64,000 bases of DNA from an uncultured Microbacterium sp. (GCF_947489255.1 NZ_CANLCY010000002.1:655848-719847); one strand, 5' to 3'. Positions 35,247 through 45,260 are shown, numbered from the stretch's first letter. Notes: generated by a model from the letters alone, not told the origin. Program-made: numbers and translations.

Positions 35247-37054
35247 TGTGCGGGATCACCGCCTACCGCGGCCCCGCCGCCGCGGCATCCCGCGCCCGTT
35301 CCGCCCTCGAGCGCCTCGAGTACCGCGGCTACGACTCCGCCGGGATCGCCGCCCGGCGACCCGACGGGAGCCCCCTGCACGCCCGCACCCTCAGCGGCGT
35401 GGCGGCTCTCGCGGTGGTGACCGGAGAACAGACGACGGATGCCACGACCGCGGCGATCGGGCACACCCGATGGGCGACGCACGGCGAGGTGAGCGAGGCG
35501 AACGCCCACCCCCTGGAGGACTGCAGCGGTCGGCTCTACGTGGTGCACAACGGCATCGTCGACAACGCCGACGCGCTGCGGGCGCAGCTCGTCGCCGCCG
35601 GGCACCGCTTCGCCACCGGGGTCGACAGCGAGGTCATCGTGCACCTCATCGAACAGGCGCAGCGCCCCGGCGTCGGACTCGGCGACGCGCTCGCCGAAGC
35701 GACGGGCCAGCTCTCGGGCTCGTGGGCCGTCGTCGCCCTCGACGCGCGCATCGGTGCCCTCGCGGCGACAGCGCACGGCTCACCGCTCATCTACGCCGAA
35801 ACCGCCGACGGCGCCTACCTCGCCAGCGACGTCGGGGCGGTCGCGCCCGAGGTCGCCCAGTTCCGGGTGCTCGAAGACGACGACGTCGTCGAGGTCGACG
35901 CCGCCGGAACCCGCTGGCACCGCGCGGGGGGCAGCTGCCGACCGCGCGGGCTCTGGCCAGTCCCCCGCACCGCGCTGCTGGCCAGTACCGGTCGCCACCG
36001 CGACCACATGGGCAACGAGATCGACGAGCAGCCCGTCGTCGCCCGCCGCGTGCTCGAGGCCCTCGCCCCGGGTATCGTCGACGGTTCGCTGTGGCGGGGC
36101 CTCGGTCTGCCGTCGCTGGACACCATCGACCGCGTCACGGTCCTCGGCTGCGGCACGTCGCTGCACGCCGGCCGCGCCCTCGCGGGGGTGTTCGCGCGCC
36201 TCGGCGGCCTGCCCACGCGTACGCTCGTGGCCAGCGAGGCCGCGCACGAGGTGTGGGAACCGCGCACCCTCGTCATCGCGATGAGCCAGTCGGGCGAGAC
36301 CGCCGACGTCCTTCGCGCCCTCGACGCCCTCCCGCCCCGCCACGGCACCGTCCTCGCCCTCACGAACAACCCCTCCTCGACCCTCGCCCGTCGTTCCGAC
36401 GCGGTCATCGACTGCCTGGCCGGCCCGGAGGTGGGAGTGGCCGCGACCAAGACCTTCGTCGCGCAGGTGCTGACCGGGGTGTGCGTGGCCCTCTCCGGAC
36501 TGTCCGTCTTCGACCGGACCGACTCTGCGCGCCTGGGCGCCGACCTCCGTGCCCTCGCCGCGACCCCCGATGCGCTCGCCGCCGCGCTCGACGCGTGGCG
36601 GGGACCGTGCGCTCAGCTGGCCACCGAGTATGCCCGGGCGTCGGGGTTCCTCTTCCTCGGCCGCGGTGCGGGGCTCGTCTACGCGGCCGAGGGCGCACTC
36701 AAGCTGAAGGAGCTGTCGTACCGCTGGGCGGAGGCCTACCCCGCCGGCGAGCTGAAGCACGGCCCCCTGGCCCTGGTGGATGCCGGCACCCCGGTGTTCG
36801 TGGTCGACAACGGCGATCCCCGGCTCGACGTCGACATCGCCGAGGTCACCGCGCGCGGGGGTCGCGTCATCCGGTTCGGCGAACGCGTGCTCACCGTGGG
36901 CGGGGTGCCCCTGCATCTGCCCCGGACCGGACCCTCCTGGGGTCCGCTCGAGACCGTGGTGCCGCTGCAGCTCTTCGCGCGCGAGCTCGCCCTGCGGTTG
37001 CACCGCGATGTCGACAAGCCCCGCAACCTCGCCAAGTCGGTGACGGTGTCGTGA
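35246..37054 (+). CDS. glmS: Glutamine-fructose-6-phosphate aminotransferase
   Basis: Makes glucosamine-6-phosphate, the entry to UDP-GlcNAc. The 602-residue protein has the class-II glutaminase domain with nucleophile Cys2 (M-C-G-I-T), Y-R-G-Y-D-S-A-G, and G-H-T-R-W-A-T-H-G. Two SIS isomerase domains follow, with S-Q-S-G-E-T-A-D near residue 350, ending in D-x-D-K-P-R-N-L-A-K-S-V-T-V. The ATG overlaps the epimerase TGA (TGATG). Placement inside the polysaccharide operon suggests a pathway-dedicated copy; a housekeeping glmS elsewhere is likely but not visible. Confidence 0.94.
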   Translation: MCGITAYRGPAAAASRARSALERLEYRGYDSAGIAARRPDGSPLHARTLSGVAALAVVTGEQTTDATTAAIGHTRWATHGEVSEANAHPLEDCSGRLYVVHNGIVDNADALRAQLVAAGHRFATGVDSEVIVHLIEQAQRPGVGLGDALAEATGQLSGSWAVVALDARIGALAATAHGSPLIYAETADGAYLASDVGAVAPEVAQFRVLEDDDVVEVDAAGTRWHRAGGSCRPRGLWPVPRTALLASTGRHRDHMGNEIDEQPVVARRVLEALAPGIVDGSLWRGLGLPSLDTIDRVTVLGCGTSLHAGRALAGVFARLGGLPTRTLVASEAAHEVWEPRTLVIAMSQSGETADVLRALDALPPRHGTVLALTNNPSSTLARRSDAVIDCLAGPEVGVAATKTFVAQVLTGVCVALSGLSVFDRTDSARLGADLRALAATPDALAAALDAWRGPCAQLATEYARASGFLFLGRGAGLVYAAEGALKLKELSYRWAEAYPAGELKHGPLALVDAGTPVFVVDNGDPRLDVDIAEVTARGGRVIRFGERVLTVGGVPLHLPRTGPSWGPLETVVPLQLFARELALRLHRDVDKPRNLAKSVTVS

Positions 37055-37098
37055 GCGGTGCCGTCCTTCCCCCTCGCTCCGCACGAAAGGCCACTCCC

Positions 37099-38565
37099 AT
37101 GCTCCGACGAGACCTCCGCACCGATCGACGGCGTCCACCCACGACCGTCCCCCCGCGCTGGCGGCGCGCGCTCGCCCTCGTTTCGGCGCTCGCGGTGGTG
37201 GTGGGAGCGTCGGTCGCGCTCGCACCCCCGCCGGCCGAGGCGGCGACCCGCACCGTGGTCAGCCTCACCTTCGACGACGCCAACGCCGATCAGCTGAACG
37301 CGCTCGCCGCGCTGAAGGCGAACGCGATGAAGGCGACCTTCTACGTGCCGTCCGGCTTCATCGGCGCCCCGGGACACATGACGCGCGCCGATCTCACGAC
37401 CCTCAAGAACGCCGGGCACGAGATCGGCGGGCACACCGTCAACCACCCCGACCTCGCCACGGTGAGCGTCGACGAGGCGACCCGGCAGATCTGCCTCGAC
37501 CGCAAGAACCTCACCTCGTGGGGCTTCACGGTGAAGAGCTTCGCCTACCCCTTCGCCTCGAGCACGCCCGACGTCGAGAAGGCGGTCGCCGCATGCGGGT
37601 ACAACAGCGGCCGGCTCCTCGGCGACATCAAGAGCCGCTTCGGGTGTCCCGACTGCGCCTACGCCGAGAAGACGCGTCCCGCCGCCCCCTACGCCCTCGC
37701 CGCCCTCGATCAGGTCGACGCCACCTGGACCCTCGACGATCTGAAGCAGGGCGTCACGAACGCCGAGAACAACGGCGGCGGGTGGGTGCAGTACACGTTC
37801 CACCACGTGTGCGACGACGCCTGCAGCGACCTCGCCGTCACGACGTCGACGTTCACCCAGTTCCTGTCGTGGCTGAAGACCCGGCAGGCGGCCGGCACGG
37901 TCGTCAAGACCATCGGGAGCGTGATCGGCGGAACCACCAAGCCCGTCGTCGACGGTCCCGCCGTCCCCGCGCCCACCGGCTCGACCAACGGCATCGTCAA
38001 TCCCAGCATGGAGACGGGTGCCCCCGACTGCTGGATGCGAGGGGGCTACGGTACGAACACGCCGTCCTTCAGCACCGGCTCCCCCGCGCACACCGGCAAC
38101 ATCGCCAGCGGCATCTCGATGACCGGGTACACCGACGGCGACGCGAAGCTCCTGCCGCAGTTCGACCTCGGTCAGTGCTCGCCGACGGTCACCCCGGGCA
38201 AGACCTACGTGCTGCGCGAGTGGTACCAGTCGAGCGGGCCGACCCAGTTCGCGGTCTACCTGCGGTCCACCAGCGGCATGTGGTCGTACTGGACCTCGAG
38301 CCCCTGGTTCGCCGCGGCGGGAGCCTGGACCGAGGCCGACTGGACGACCGCGGCCATCCCCGCGGGCTACAACGGCATCAGCTTCGCATTGACCATCTTC
38401 GGCAACGGCACCCTGCGCACCGACGACCTCGCCCTCTATGACAGCTCCAGCGCCCCGCCGCTGACCGTCATGAGCACGACGGCCCCGCTCGACACGTCGG
38501 CGCCGGCCACTCCGCAGGGCCCGCTCGAAGTGTTCCGTCCGACCGAGAGCGACGTCACCGGATGA
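37099..38565 (+). CDS. Secreted polysaccharide deacetylase with a C-terminal carbohydrate-binding-like domain
   Basis: A NodB/CE4-type deacetylase exported by a signal peptide (cleavage expected after A-E-A, about residue 48). The catalytic motifs are T-F-D-D (57-60), H-T-V-N-H (metal-binding His pair, near 115) and F-A-Y-P-F. About residues 300-470 form a separate beta-rich domain starting at N-P-S-M-E-T-G with W-Y-Q-S-S-G, resembling carbohydrate-binding modules. The total is 488 residues. ATG 37099 (GAAAGG upstream) is chosen over a GTG at 37051 that overlaps glmS. It would trim acetyl groups from an N-acetylated surface glycan. Confidence 0.88.
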   Translation: MLRRDLRTDRRRPPTTVPPRWRRALALVSALAVVVGASVALAPPPAEAATRTVVSLTFDDANADQLNALAALKANAMKATFYVPSGFIGAPGHMTRADLTTLKNAGHEIGGHTVNHPDLATVSVDEATRQICLDRKNLTSWGFTVKSFAYPFASSTPDVEKAVAACGYNSGRLLGDIKSRFGCPDCAYAEKTRPAAPYALAALDQVDATWTLDDLKQGVTNAENNGGGWVQYTFHHVCDDACSDLAVTTSTFTQFLSWLKTRQAAGTVVKTIGSVIGGTTKPVVDGPAVPAPTGSTNGIVNPSMETGAPDCWMRGGYGTNTPSFSTGSPAHTGNIASGISMTGYTDGDAKLLPQFDLGQCSPTVTPGKTYVLREWYQSSGPTQFAVYLRSTSGMWSYWTSSPWFAAAGAWTEADWTTAAIPAGYNGISFALTIFGNGTLRTDDLALYDSSSAPPLTVMSTTAPLDTSAPATPQGPLEVFRPTESDVTG

Positions 38566-39311
38566 CACCGCGCTCGCGCTCGGCGACGGCGATCGCCCTC
38601 GGGGTGGTCGCCGTCGCCGGCGCGACCGGATGCGCACCCGCCCTCGCGCCGCTCCCCGACACCGGCTACCCCTGGCACACCGGGATCGTCTCGACGACCT
38701 TCTGGGTCGGGGAGGTGTTCGACCCCCAGGCGTCCGACGGCAGCCAGCGGATCTCGACCTACGACTCGGACTGGCTGGGTTCGTACGGCGGATGCGACGG
38801 CGTCGTCAACGGCGAGAGGTGCGACACCGAGGCCCGCACCGCCGACAACGGCTACTTCCCGACCCGCATGACGCCGCAGCAGAACCCGTTCTACCTCGAC
38901 CTGCCCTTCGATGACGTCAACGACGACGAGGGGTTCGCCACCCGCGGCGAGGTCGTCCCCTGGGCCGATCAGGCGCCCTATGCCGCACTCGTCGACGACC
39001 GCTCCGCGAGCCTGATGAAGAACCGCTGGGTCGTGCTGCGCAAGGGCGACCGCCTCTGCTACGGACAGATCCAGGATGCCGGACCCGGCGAGTACCGCGA
39101 CAGCGCGTACGTCTTCGGCTCCGACGACCGCCGGCCGGCCAACGGGCGCTACAACGGCGCGGGCCTGGACGTCTCCCCCGCCCTCAACGGCTGCCTCGGT
39201 TTCGCCGAGCTCGACGGCGACGGCGACCGCGTCGACTGGGCATTCGTCGACGACGTCGACGTGCCGCCCGGCCCGTGGACCACGATCGTCACGGATTCCC
39301 CCGTCCGCTGA
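38562..39311 (+). CDS. Secreted lipoprotein of unknown function in the polysaccharide operon
   Basis: The 249-residue product has a lipobox (A-G-A-T-G-C, Cys24). The mature part is rich in Asp, Gly and aromatic residues, with a Cys-containing segment early (Y-G-G-C-D-G...G-E-R-C) and a later C-Y-G-Q-I-Q-D-A-G-P-G...D-S-A-Y-V-F-G...G-A-G-L-D-V-S-P-A-L segment. I recall the latter pattern from bacterial secreted proteins with a predicted barrel fold, but without an established activity. It overlaps the deacetylase stop by ATGA and ends at a double hairpin, so it is the last gene of the locus. A glycan-binding or cell-wall role is possible but unproven. Confidence 0.75.
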   Translation: MTPRSRSATAIALGVVAVAGATGCAPALAPLPDTGYPWHTGIVSTTFWVGEVFDPQASDGSQRISTYDSDWLGSYGGCDGVVNGERCDTEARTADNGYFPTRMTPQQNPFYLDLPFDDVNDDEGFATRGEVVPWADQAPYAALVDDRSASLMKNRWVVLRKGDRLCYGQIQDAGPGEYRDSAYVFGSDDRRPANGRYNGAGLDVSPALNGCLGFAELDGDGDRVDWAFVDDVDVPPGPWTTIVTDSPVR

Positions 39312-39331
39312 GCGGCCGCCGTGAACGAAGA

Positions 39332-39394
39332 GGCGTCCGTCCTCGGACGCCGTGAACGGCAGAAGGGCCGGATGCCATGGCATCCGGCCCTTCT
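39332..39394. terminator. Tandem terminator hairpins, including a 34-bp perfect palindrome
   Basis: Hairpin 1: GGCGTCCG (39332-39339) with 39344-39351. Hairpin 2: 39361-39394 is a perfect 34-bp palindrome running from AGAAGGGCC to GGCCCTTCT, centred on CCATGG and containing GGATGCC in both arms. They lie between the convergent polysaccharide operon and rbpA. Confidence 0.85.
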
Positions 39395-39413
39395 GTCATG
39401 AACGCGCGAGTCG

Positions 39414-39767
39414 TTACTGTCCGCGACGCTCGCGCAGCTGCTGAAGGGCGTCGTCGAGGAGCGAAGCGGCCTCTTCGTCGCTGCGGCGCTCCTTCACGTA
39501 GGCGAGGTGCGTCTTGTAGGGCTCTGCCTTGGCCAGCGCCGGCGGGTTCGCCTTGTCGCGGCCCGCGGGCAGGCCCGAGTGCGGCGAGTCGATGGTCTCG
39601 GGGATCTCGTCGTCGGGGATGCCCGCCGCGAAGTAGCGGACGGTCTCGTTGCCGAGGGCGTCCCAGTACGACACGGCCACGCGGTCCGCGTGGAAGCCGT
39701 GATCCTGCTCGCCCATGGGGCCCGCGCCGACGCGCGAGCCACGGATGGCATTGCCGCCAGTGGCCAT
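39414..39767 (-). CDS. rbpA: RNA polymerase-binding protein RbpA
   Basis: RbpA is an actinobacterial factor that binds RNA polymerase and principal sigma factors and helps open promoters. The 117-residue protein shows the family N-terminus G-G-N-A-I-R-G-S-R-V-G-A-G-P, the central beta-barrel with R-x-x-V-x-Y-x-C-positions, and the W-D-A-L-G-N segment. H-L-A-Y-V-K-E-R-R-S near residue 88 belongs to the sigma-interacting C-terminus. Like many homologues, it lacks the zinc-binding Cys set. It follows secG by 1 bp and ends at the palindromic terminator. Confidence 0.95.
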   Translation of the reverse strand: MATGGNAIRGSRVGAGPMGEQDHGFHADRVAVSYWDALGNETVRYFAAGIPDDEIPETIDSPHSGLPAGRDKANPPALAKAEPYKTHLAYVKERRSDEEAASLLDDALQQLRERRGQ

Positions 39768-39768
39768 G

Positions 39769-40017
39769 TCAGATCTCCGCGAATTTGGTCAGCAGACCGA
39801 GGCCGACGATGGTGACGAACCACACCAGCGCGAGCACGATCGTGAATCGGTTGAGGTTGCGTTCGGCCAGGCCCGACGAACCGAGGGCGGAACTCATGCC
39901 GCCGCCGAACATGTCGGACAGACCGCCGCCGCGACCCTTGTGGAGCAGGATGAGCAGGGTCAGCAGGAGGCTGGTGATGCCCAGGAGCACCTGCAGGACG
40001 AACTCGAGAATCTGCAC
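39769..40017 (-). CDS. secG: Preprotein translocase subunit SecG
   Basis: A small accessory subunit of the SecYEG export channel, 82 residues from GTG 40017. Two hydrophobic helices (about residues 5-25 and 55-77) are joined by the conserved L-L-H-K-G-R-G-G-G-L-S-D-M-F-G-G segment. AAAGG lies 9 nt before the GTG. An upstream in-frame extension lacks a ribosome-binding site. secG next to tpi is the standard actinobacterial order. Confidence 0.93.
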   Translation of the reverse strand: MQILEFVLQVLLGITSLLLTLLILLHKGRGGGLSDMFGGGMSSALGSSGLAERNLNRFTIVLALVWFVTIVGLGLLTKFAEI

Positions 40018-40090
40018 TGTCGAAAGCCTTTCGCGCGCGGCCGGACGACCGCACAAGCGTCAAGTATACGGGGACGCGTCTCAGACGCAC

Positions 40091-40121
40091 GGATGCCCGC
40101 GGCGAGGTGCCGCGGGCATCC
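40091..40121 (-). terminator. Terminator hairpin after tpiA
   Basis: GGATGCCCGCGG (40091-40102) and its exact complement (40110-40121) form a 12-bp stem with a 7-nt loop, 10 bp past the tpiA stop. Both arms begin or end with GGATGCC. Confidence 0.75.
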
Positions 40122-40131
40122 GGAAAGGGCG

Positions 40132-40923
40132 TCAGACGCCGACGTGCTTCTGGAAGCGGATGATCGCCGCGAACTCGTCGACGACGAGGCTCGCACCGCC
40201 CACCAGGGCTCCGTCGACATCGGGCTCGCGCATGAAGCCGGCGATGTTGCCCGACTTCACCGAACCGCCGTAGAGCACGCGGGTGCGCGCGGCCGCATCG
40301 GCGCCGAGCTTGTCCGCGACGACGGCGCGGAGCTTGGCGCAGACCTCCTGTGCCTGGTCGGGCGTCGCCGCCTGGCCCGAGCCGATGGCCCAGACCGGCT
40401 CGTACGCCACGACGATGTCGGCATCGGATGCCACACCCTCGAGAGCGACCTCCAGCTGACCCACGGGAACGGCGCTGGCGCCGAACTTCTCCAGGTCTTC
40501 CGACGTCTCGCCGACGCAGATGACCGGGACGAGACCGTGGCGCAGAGCCGCCTGGGTCTTCGCCGCGATGATCTCGTCGGTCTCGTGGTGGAACTGCCGG
40601 CGCTCCGAGTGACCGATGATCACGTAGGTCGCGTCGAGCTTCGCCAGGAACTGGCCCGAGATCTCACCGGTGTAGGCACCGGAGTCGTGAGCCGAGAGGT
40701 CCTGACCACCGAGCGCGAACTCGATCTTGTCGGCGTCGAGAAGCGTCTGCACGGTGCGCAGGTCGGTGAACGGCGGGAAGACCGCCACCTCGACACTGCC
40801 GTTCTCGTGCTTGGCCTCCTTCAGCGTCCAGTGCAGCTTCTGCACGAACGCGACCGCCTGCAGGTGGTCGAGGTTCATCTTCCAGTTGCCCGCGATGAGG
40901 GGGGTTCTGTTCACTGTTGCCAT
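40132..40923 (-). CDS. tpiA: Triosephosphate isomerase
   Basis: Interconverts dihydroxyacetone phosphate and glyceraldehyde-3-phosphate. The 263-residue TIM barrel has G-N-W-K-M-N (catalytic Lys), G-H-S-E-R-R (catalytic His) and Y-E-P-V-W-A-I-G-S-G (catalytic Glu). L-Y-G-G-S-V-K precedes the phosphate site. ATG 40923 is chosen since GGAGG lies 7 nt upstream, inside the pgk coding sequence; the two genes overlap by 13 bp. A GTG at 40914 would give a GTGA overlap but lacks a close ribosome-binding site. Confidence 0.95.
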   Translation of the reverse strand: MATVNRTPLIAGNWKMNLDHLQAVAFVQKLHWTLKEAKHENGSVEVAVFPPFTDLRTVQTLLDADKIEFALGGQDLSAHDSGAYTGEISGQFLAKLDATYVIIGHSERRQFHHETDEIIAAKTQAALRHGLVPVICVGETSEDLEKFGASAVPVGQLEVALEGVASDADIVVAYEPVWAIGSGQAATPDQAQEVCAKLRAVVADKLGADAAARTRVLYGGSVKSGNIAGFMREPDVDGALVGGASLVVDEFAAIIRFQKHVGV

Positions 40924-42128
40924 CCGAGGACCTCCAGTCCGGGGAGCTTCTTGCCTTCGAGGAACTCCAGGCTGGCGCCACCGCCGGTGGAGATGTGACC
41001 GAACCGGTCGTCCGCGAAGCCGAGCTGACGCACGGCCGCCGCGGAGTCGCCGCCGCCGACGACGCTGAGGCCGTCGACCTCGGTGAGCGCCTGGGCGACG
41101 GTCTTGGTACCGGCTTCGAACGCCTTCATCTCGAACACGCCCATCGGGCCGTTCCAGAAGACGGTGCGCGAAGCGCGGATCGCGTCGGCGAAGAGCTCCG
41201 CGGTGCGGGGTCCGATGTCGAGGCCGAGACCCGCGGCACCGAAGGCGGTGTCCTCGAGGGCGTCGGCGTCGGCGACCACGTGCTCGGCGTCCGCCGAGAA
41301 CGACGCCGCGACCACGGCATCCACGGGGAGCACGATCTCGACGCCGCGCTCCTTCGCCGAGGCGAGGTAGCCCTTCACGGTGTCGATCTGATCCTTCTCG
41401 AGCAGGCTCGAGCCGACCTTGTGCCCCTCGGCGACCAGGAAGGTGAACATCATGCCGCCGCCGACGAGGAGCTTGTCCACGCGCGGGAGCAGGTGCTCGA
41501 TCACGCCGAGCTTGTCGCTGACCTTCGATCCGCCGAGCACGACCGTGTACGGACGCTCGGGGTTCTCGGTCAGGCGGTCGAGGACCTCGAGCTCCTTCTG
41601 GATGAGCAGACCCGCGGCCGAGGGCACGATCTGGGCGAGGTCGTAGACGCTCGCCTGCTTGCGGTGCACGACGCCGAAGCCGTCGGACACGAGGGCGTCG
41701 CCGAGAGCGGCGAGCTCCCGCGCGAAGGCCTGGCGCTCCGACTCGTCCTTCGAGGTCTCCCCCGCGTTGAAGCGGAGGTTCTCGATGACGGCGACGTCTC
41801 CGTCTTCGAGCGAGGCCACGGCATCCTGAGCCGACTCGCCCACCGTGTCGCGCGCGAACGCGACGGGCTGGCCGAGCAGCTCGGACAGGCGCTGCGCGAC
41901 CGGCTCGAGGGAGTACTTCGGGTCGGGCGCCCCGTCGGGGCGGCCGAGGTGCGAGCACACGATCACACGCGCGCCGGCGTTGATCAGGGCGTTGAGGGTC
42001 GGCAGCGACGCGCGCACGCGGCCATCGTCCGTGATGACGCCGTCCTTGAGGGGGACGTTCAGATCACAACGGACGATGACGCGCGTGCCGGCGAGCGACC
42101 CCAGCGAATCGAGGGTGCGCAGAGCCAT
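40911..42128 (-). CDS. pgk: Phosphoglycerate kinase
   Basis: Glycolytic enzyme making ATP from 1,3-bisphosphoglycerate. Its 405 residues include R-C-D-L-N-V-P-L, S-H-L-G-R-P (substrate-binding Arg/His), E-N-L-R-F, and the C-terminal nucleotide-site segment G-G-G-D-S-A-A-A and H-I-S-T-G-G-G-A-S-L-E. It is 6 bp downstream of gap and overlaps tpiA, so gap-pgk-tpiA is a coupled unit. Confidence 0.96.
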   Translation of the reverse strand: MALRTLDSLGSLAGTRVIVRCDLNVPLKDGVITDDGRVRASLPTLNALINAGARVIVCSHLGRPDGAPDPKYSLEPVAQRLSELLGQPVAFARDTVGESAQDAVASLEDGDVAVIENLRFNAGETSKDESERQAFARELAALGDALVSDGFGVVHRKQASVYDLAQIVPSAAGLLIQKELEVLDRLTENPERPYTVVLGGSKVSDKLGVIEHLLPRVDKLLVGGGMMFTFLVAEGHKVGSSLLEKDQIDTVKGYLASAKERGVEIVLPVDAVVAASFSADAEHVVADADALEDTAFGAAGLGLDIGPRTAELFADAIRASRTVFWNGPMGVFEMKAFEAGTKTVAQALTEVDGLSVVGGGDSAAAVRQLGFADDRFGHISTGGGASLEFLEGKKLPGLEVLGWQQ

Positions 42129-42134
42129 GAAGGG

Positions 42135-43160
<1,026 letters not shown>

Positions 43161-43207
43161 TCAGTTGTGCGCGATGAGCGCGTGATTGCGGTTTCGCTGG
43201 CGGACAA

Positions 43208-43240
43208 CGGCGTCCCGGTGGGGGTCCCACCGGGACGCCG
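43208..43240 (-). terminator. Terminator hairpin after sodA
   Basis: CGGCGTCCCGGTGGG (43208-43222) and its exact complement (43226-43240) make a 15-bp stem with a 3-nt loop. It lies 7 bp past the sodA stop and upstream of gap. Confidence 0.85.
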
Positions 43241-43246
43241 CACCGT

Positions 43247-43873
43247 TTACGACAGTACCAGCAGACCCGTAGTCTTCTCGCGGGCGGCGGCGAAGCGGTC
43301 CTGGGCGTCGGCCCAGTTGGCGATGTTCCAGAACGCCTTCACGTAGTCGGCGCGCACGTTCTTGTAGTCGAGGTAGTAGGCGTGCTCCCAGACGTCGAGG
43401 AGCAGCAGCGGAACGGTACCGGCGACGATCTGACCCTGCTGGTCGAAGAACTGCTGGATGACGAGGTTCTCACCGATCGAGTCCCAGAACAGACCCGCCC
43501 AGCCCGAGCCCTGCACGCCGAGGGCGGCGGCGGTGAACTGCGCACGGAACGCGTCGAACGAACCGAACTGGTCGTCGATGGCCGACTCGAGGTCGCCGGT
43601 GGGCTTGTCGCCACCGTTGGGCGAGAGGTTCGTCCAGAAGATCGAGTGGTTGGTGTGACCGCCGAGGTTGAACGCGAGGTCCTTCTGCAGGCGGTTGATG
43701 TTGGCGAAATCGCCCTTCTCGCGCGCTTCGGCGAGGAGATCGAGAGTGGTGTTGGCGCCGTTGACGTAGGTCTGGTGGTGCTTGCTGTGGTGCAGCTCCA
43801 TGATCGTCGCACTGATGTGCGGCTCCAGCGCCGAGTAGTCGTAGGGCAGTTCGGGCAGCGTGTACTTCGCCAT
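43247..43873 (-). CDS. sodA: Superoxide dismutase, Fe/Mn family
   Basis: Converts superoxide to hydrogen peroxide and oxygen. The 208-residue protein has metal ligands in H-H-S-K-H-H (N-terminal helices), G-G-H-T-N-H (second His), and the family signature D-V-W-E-H-A-Y-Y. Fe versus Mn cannot be decided by eye, although G-G-H-T-N-H with D-V-W-E-H fits the Mn/cambialistic actinobacterial type. GGAAG lies upstream of the ATG. It has its own terminator and probable promoter (TAGGAT at 43963-43958), so it is monocistronic, inserted between whiA and gap. Confidence 0.95.
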   Translation of the reverse strand: MAKYTLPELPYDYSALEPHISATIMELHHSKHHQTYVNGANTTLDLLAEAREKGDFANINRLQKDLAFNLGGHTNHSIFWTNLSPNGGDKPTGDLESAIDDQFGSFDAFRAQFTAAALGVQGSGWAGLFWDSIGENLVIQQFFDQQGQIVAGTVPLLLLDVWEHAYYLDYKNVRADYVKAFWNIANWADAQDRFAAAREKTTGLLVLS

Positions 43874-44282
43874 GTTCTCTACTTCCGAATCGGGCGCCGC
43901 CGTGACCTCTGCGCCGGGATGGCGTGCCGAGGATCGAGCAGCGAGGGTGACGTCTTCATCCTATTGAGGGCTAACGCTCGACCCACAGGGTTGCTTCCCC
44001 GCGGGACGCGGAGTATCCGCCCGGGCGCGTCGAGCGTTCCCCGCCGGCCGGATGCCGCGAGCCGGCGCCGGCGGAGGGAGTGCGGATGGCGCGGCCTCGC
44101 GGGCGCGGACGGGAAGGTGCCGCAGCATCGCGTGGGTGCGGCGGTCTCGCCGGCGGGCGGAAGATCACCGCAGCCTCGCGAGCGGGAACAAGCCGCGGCC
44201 CCGCGGCTCCGCGCCATGCCTCCGTCCCGCACGCCGAAGAGTGCCGATGCCGCGGGCTCGCGGCATCCGGAGAGAACGGGCG
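43874..44282. other. 409-bp intergenic region between whiA and sodA
   Basis: This non-coding stretch holds a possible sodA promoter (-10-like TAGGAT on the minus strand at 43963-43958). At its other end is the whiA terminator, with a 9-bp stem GATGCCGCG (44246-44254) and 44259-44267 around a 4-nt loop. The middle (about 44040-44230) is rich in short inverted repeats such as GCCGGCGCCGGC but shows no ORF with coding character. Confidence 0.5.
44246..44267 (-). terminator. Terminator hairpin after whiA
   Basis: A perfect 9-bp stem, GATGCCGCG/CGCGGCATC, with loop GGCT. It lies 16 bp past the whiA stop on the minus strand. Confidence 0.65.
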
Positions 44283-45260
44283 TCAGTCCTCGGCGCCGAC
44301 CGGGACCGCGGCCTCAGTGCCCGGGATGCCGTCGGCCTCGGCCTTCTTGTCGGCCATGGCCAGCAGACGACGGATGCGACCGGCGACGGCGTCCTTCGTC
44401 AGGGGCGGGTCGGCGTGGTGGCCGAGCTCGTCGAGGCTCGCATCGCGGTGGGCGAGACGCAGCTCGCCGGCCTGCTGCAGGTGGTCGGGCACCTCGTCGC
44501 CCAGGATCTCGAGGGCCCGCTCGACGCGCGCGCACGCGGCCACCGCGGCCTGGGCCGAGCGGCGCAGGTTGGCGTCGTCGAAGTTGACGAGGCGGTTCAC
44601 GCCGGCGCGCACCTCTCGGCGCTGACGCATCTGGTCCCACTCCCCCGCGGTGCGCCGGGCGCCCATCTCGTACAGGGCGCCGCGGATCGCCTCGCCGTCG
44701 CGCACGACGACGCGCGGCACTCCGCGCACCTCGCGGGCCTTGGCGGGGATGCCGATGCGGTGGCCCGCTCCGACGAGGGCCATCGCGGCCTCCGACGAGG
44801 GGCACGAGATCTCGAGCGCCGCCGAGCGTCCCGGGTCGCTGAGCGTGCCGCTGGCGAGGAACGCGCCGCGCCAGATGGCGCTGAGGTCGGGGCGCGATCC
44901 GGTCGTGAGCTTGTTGGGGAGTCCCCGGACGGGGCGACGACGCTGGTCGAGCAGTCCGGTCTGACGCGCGAGCGTCTCTCCCGCCTCGATCACGCGCACC
45001 GCGAAGTGACCGCCGGTACGTCCCCCGGAGCCCTGGACGTGGTGCAGCTCGGGACGCACGCCGTACAGCTCCATCAGGTCGCGGGCGACACGGCGGGCGA
45101 GGACGTCGGAGTCCAGCTCGGCCTCGACGGCGACGCGGTTGGCGATGGAGTGCAGACCACCGGAGAAGCGCAGGAGGGCCGTGAGCTCGGCGACGCGCGC
45201 GGTCGGGCGCGGGTCGCGGACGGTGATGAGCTCGGCCTTCACGTCGGCGGTCAGGGGCAC
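44283..45260 (-). CDS. whiA: DNA-binding protein WhiA
   Basis: WhiA combines a degenerate LAGLIDADG homing-endonuclease fold with a C-terminal helix-turn-helix. It controls cell division and sporulation genes in Streptomyces and is general in Gram-positives. The 325-residue protein has [13 protein letters not shown] near residue 25 and R-P-E-L-H-H-V. The C-terminal S-L-D-E-L-G...[14 protein letters not shown] is the HTH. GAGGAG precedes the GTG start. It follows rapZ directly; the usual yvcK gene between them is missing. Confidence 0.95.
   Translation of the reverse strand: MPLTADVKAELITVRDPRPTARVAELTALLRFSGGLHSIANRVAVEAELDSDVLARRVARDLMELYGVRPELHHVQGSGGRTGGHFAVRVIEAGETLARQTGLLDQRRRPVRGLPNKLTTGSRPDLSAIWRGAFLASGTLSDPGRSAALEISCPSSEAAMALVGAGHRIGIPAKAREVRGVPRVVVRDGEAIRGALYEMGARRTAGEWDQMRQRREVRAGVNRLVNFDDANLRRSAQAAVAACARVERALEILGDEVPDHLQQAGELRLAHRDASLDELGHHADPPLTKDAVAGRIRRLLAMADKKAEADGIPGTEAAVPVGAED

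Noticed and set aside
43874-44282. Small ORFs in the whiA-sodA intergenic region
   Set aside because: Arg/Pro/Ala-rich translations without a ribosome-binding site. The region is better explained by a terminator and a promoter.
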